Source of the DNA: Bacteroidota bacterium
GTDB lineage: Bacteria; Pseudomonadota; Alphaproteobacteria; Puniceispirillales; Puniceispirillaceae
Length of the DNA stretch: 7,117 nt
NCBI GenBank assembly: GCA_009936825.1
Contig: JAACDV010000108.1
Location: 1-7,117, forward strand
Direction of reading: 5' to 3'
Shown: positions 6,935 through 7,117 of the stretch, in pieces
How positions within the stretch are numbered: the stretch's first letter is position 1
Layout of the letters: each line of letters begins with the position of its first letter
Notes under the pieces: model-generated
Told to the model about the DNA's origin: nothing
What the model saw: only the letters and a program-made list of their open reading frames with translations
The model's database searches: none
Position numbers and translations under genes: made by a program

Positions 6935-6965
6935 CTTTTAACGCCGACTTTTAGCCCCGCTTTTA
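6935..6965 (+). repeat. CTTTTA motif three times at 12-13 bp spacing
   Basis: CTTTTA occurs at 6935-6940, 6948-6953 and 6960-6965, with a fourth copy at 7066-7071. The even spacing in a GC-rich/AT-rich alternation is noticeable, but a 6-base motif in AT-rich DNA is weak evidence. Confidence 0.45.
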
Positions 6966-7004
6966 AAAAAAGTAGCTGAATAGTATCCGAGCCTTAAATT
7001 AGGG

Positions 7005-7028
7005 GCAGCCACCTCCTCTGGATTCTGC
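7005..7028 (+). ncRNA. Small hairpin with anti-Shine-Dalgarno loop (CCTCCTC), possible cuckoo-like RNA element
   Basis: As plus-strand RNA, GCAG (7005-7008) and CCA (7009-7011) pair with TGG (7019-7021) and CTGC (7025-7028), leaving a 3-nt bulge and the loop CCUCCUC (7012-7018). An alternative outer pairing is CGAGC (6988-6992) with GCTCG (7027-7031). The sequence CCACCTCCT contains the 16S rRNA anti-SD core. Alphaproteobacterial 'cuckoo' RNAs carry CCUCCUCCC in hairpin loops and are stress-induced; this loop lacks the final CC. The stem is short and no strong terminator follows, so it could instead be part of a leader of the next gene, or chance. Confidence 0.2.
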
Positions 7029-7082
7029 TCGAAAAAACAATAATCAAGACGCGTCTAAGGTTTTGCTTTTAGGGGTTTTTAT

Positions 7083-7113
7083 ATGATAGACATGTTTTTA
7101 TAAGATAGACATA
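7083..7113 (+). repeat. Direct repeat of GATAGACAT, 19-bp period
   Basis: GATAGACAT occurs at 7085-7093 and 7104-7112, each preceded by ATG or AAG-like triplets and separated by a T-rich spacer. It ends 5 bp before the window edge, and an AAGGG at the very end could be the ribosome binding site of a plus-strand gene outside the window. Confidence 0.55.
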
Positions 7114-7117
7114 AGGG

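Larger units (their letters stand above)
6729..7117. other. 389-bp intergenic region upstream of pepA without a convincing gene
   Basis: The stretch is AT-rich and has no long open frame on either strand. It should hold the pepA promoter, and probably that of a divergent gene beyond the right edge; lptF is a common divergent neighbour of pepA in related bacteria, but that is inference. It contains a TTGACA element, four kinds of short direct repeat and a hairpin with an anti-SD loop, listed separately. Confidence 0.6.

Noticed and set aside
6938..7012. Minus-strand 24-residue frame starting GTG at 7012 (MAAPNLRLGYY...) beside a perfect AGGAGG
   Set aside because: The AGGAGG directly abuts the GTG, leaving no spacing for initiation; the frame is very short. 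The purine run is simply the complement of the anti-SD motif.
7038..7080. Terminator around the palindrome AGACGCGTCT and the following T-rich tract
   Set aside because: The palindrome has no loop, so only about a 3-bp stem could form, and the T-rich tract is interrupted.
7083..7103. Leader peptide ATG ATA GAC ATG TTT TTA TAA (MIDMFL)
   Set aside because: Six codons in AT-rich DNA with a weak upstream AGGGG; no amino-acid run or attenuator structure supports it.
1..7117. A new multi-gene defence, mobile or biosynthetic system
   Set aside because: All sizeable genes belong to well-known housekeeping families or DUF2066, in a common alphaproteobacterial arrangement; no integrase, transposase, toxin or effector genes are seen.

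Overview
This window looks like ordinary chromosomal DNA of an alphaproteobacterium of moderate GC content. A marine Rhodospirillales or SAR116-like lineage would fit, but that placement is only an inference. The evidence is the gene set: an HdaA-type DnaA paralogue next to a DUF2066 gene and divergent purM-purN, a tiny protein resembling the alphaproteobacterial aa3 oxidase subunit IV, and a pepA-holC pair close to ndk. I see no phage, transposon, CRISPR or tRNA.

Layout. Positions 1-1921 carry two minus-strand genes: a DUF2066 exported protein, then hda 15 bp downstream, running off the left edge. Divergent from them, purM and purN (1990-3752, plus strand) overlap by 16 bp and encode two steps of de novo purine synthesis. 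The end of purN lies inside a fourfold 19-bp tandem repeat (3734-3809). A 43-residue single-pass membrane protein follows (3889-4020) and ends at a strong hairpin terminator. This terminator is shared with the convergent ndk gene (4132-4554, minus). Upstream of ndk are a good candidate promoter, a bulged hairpin and a trinucleotide-rich stretch. Then come holC (4737-5189) and pepA (5250-6728), both minus and probably co-transcribed as pepA-holC. The last 389 bp (6729-7117) hold no convincing gene. They do hold several short direct repeats, one promoter-like element and a small hairpin whose loop reads CCTCCTC, an anti-Shine-Dalgarno sequence.

Function. The genes are housekeeping: regulation of replication initiation (Hda), clamp-loader function (HolC), purine nucleotide synthesis (PurM, PurN), NTP balancing (Ndk) and peptide turnover (PepA). 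Nucleotide supply and replication form a loose theme, but it is common in proteobacterial chromosomes and does not make a new system. The points most worth checking are the anti-SD hairpin near 7010, the 19-bp repeat array at the purN end, the stand-alone oxidase-subunit-like microprotein, and the non-canonical Walker B region of Hda.
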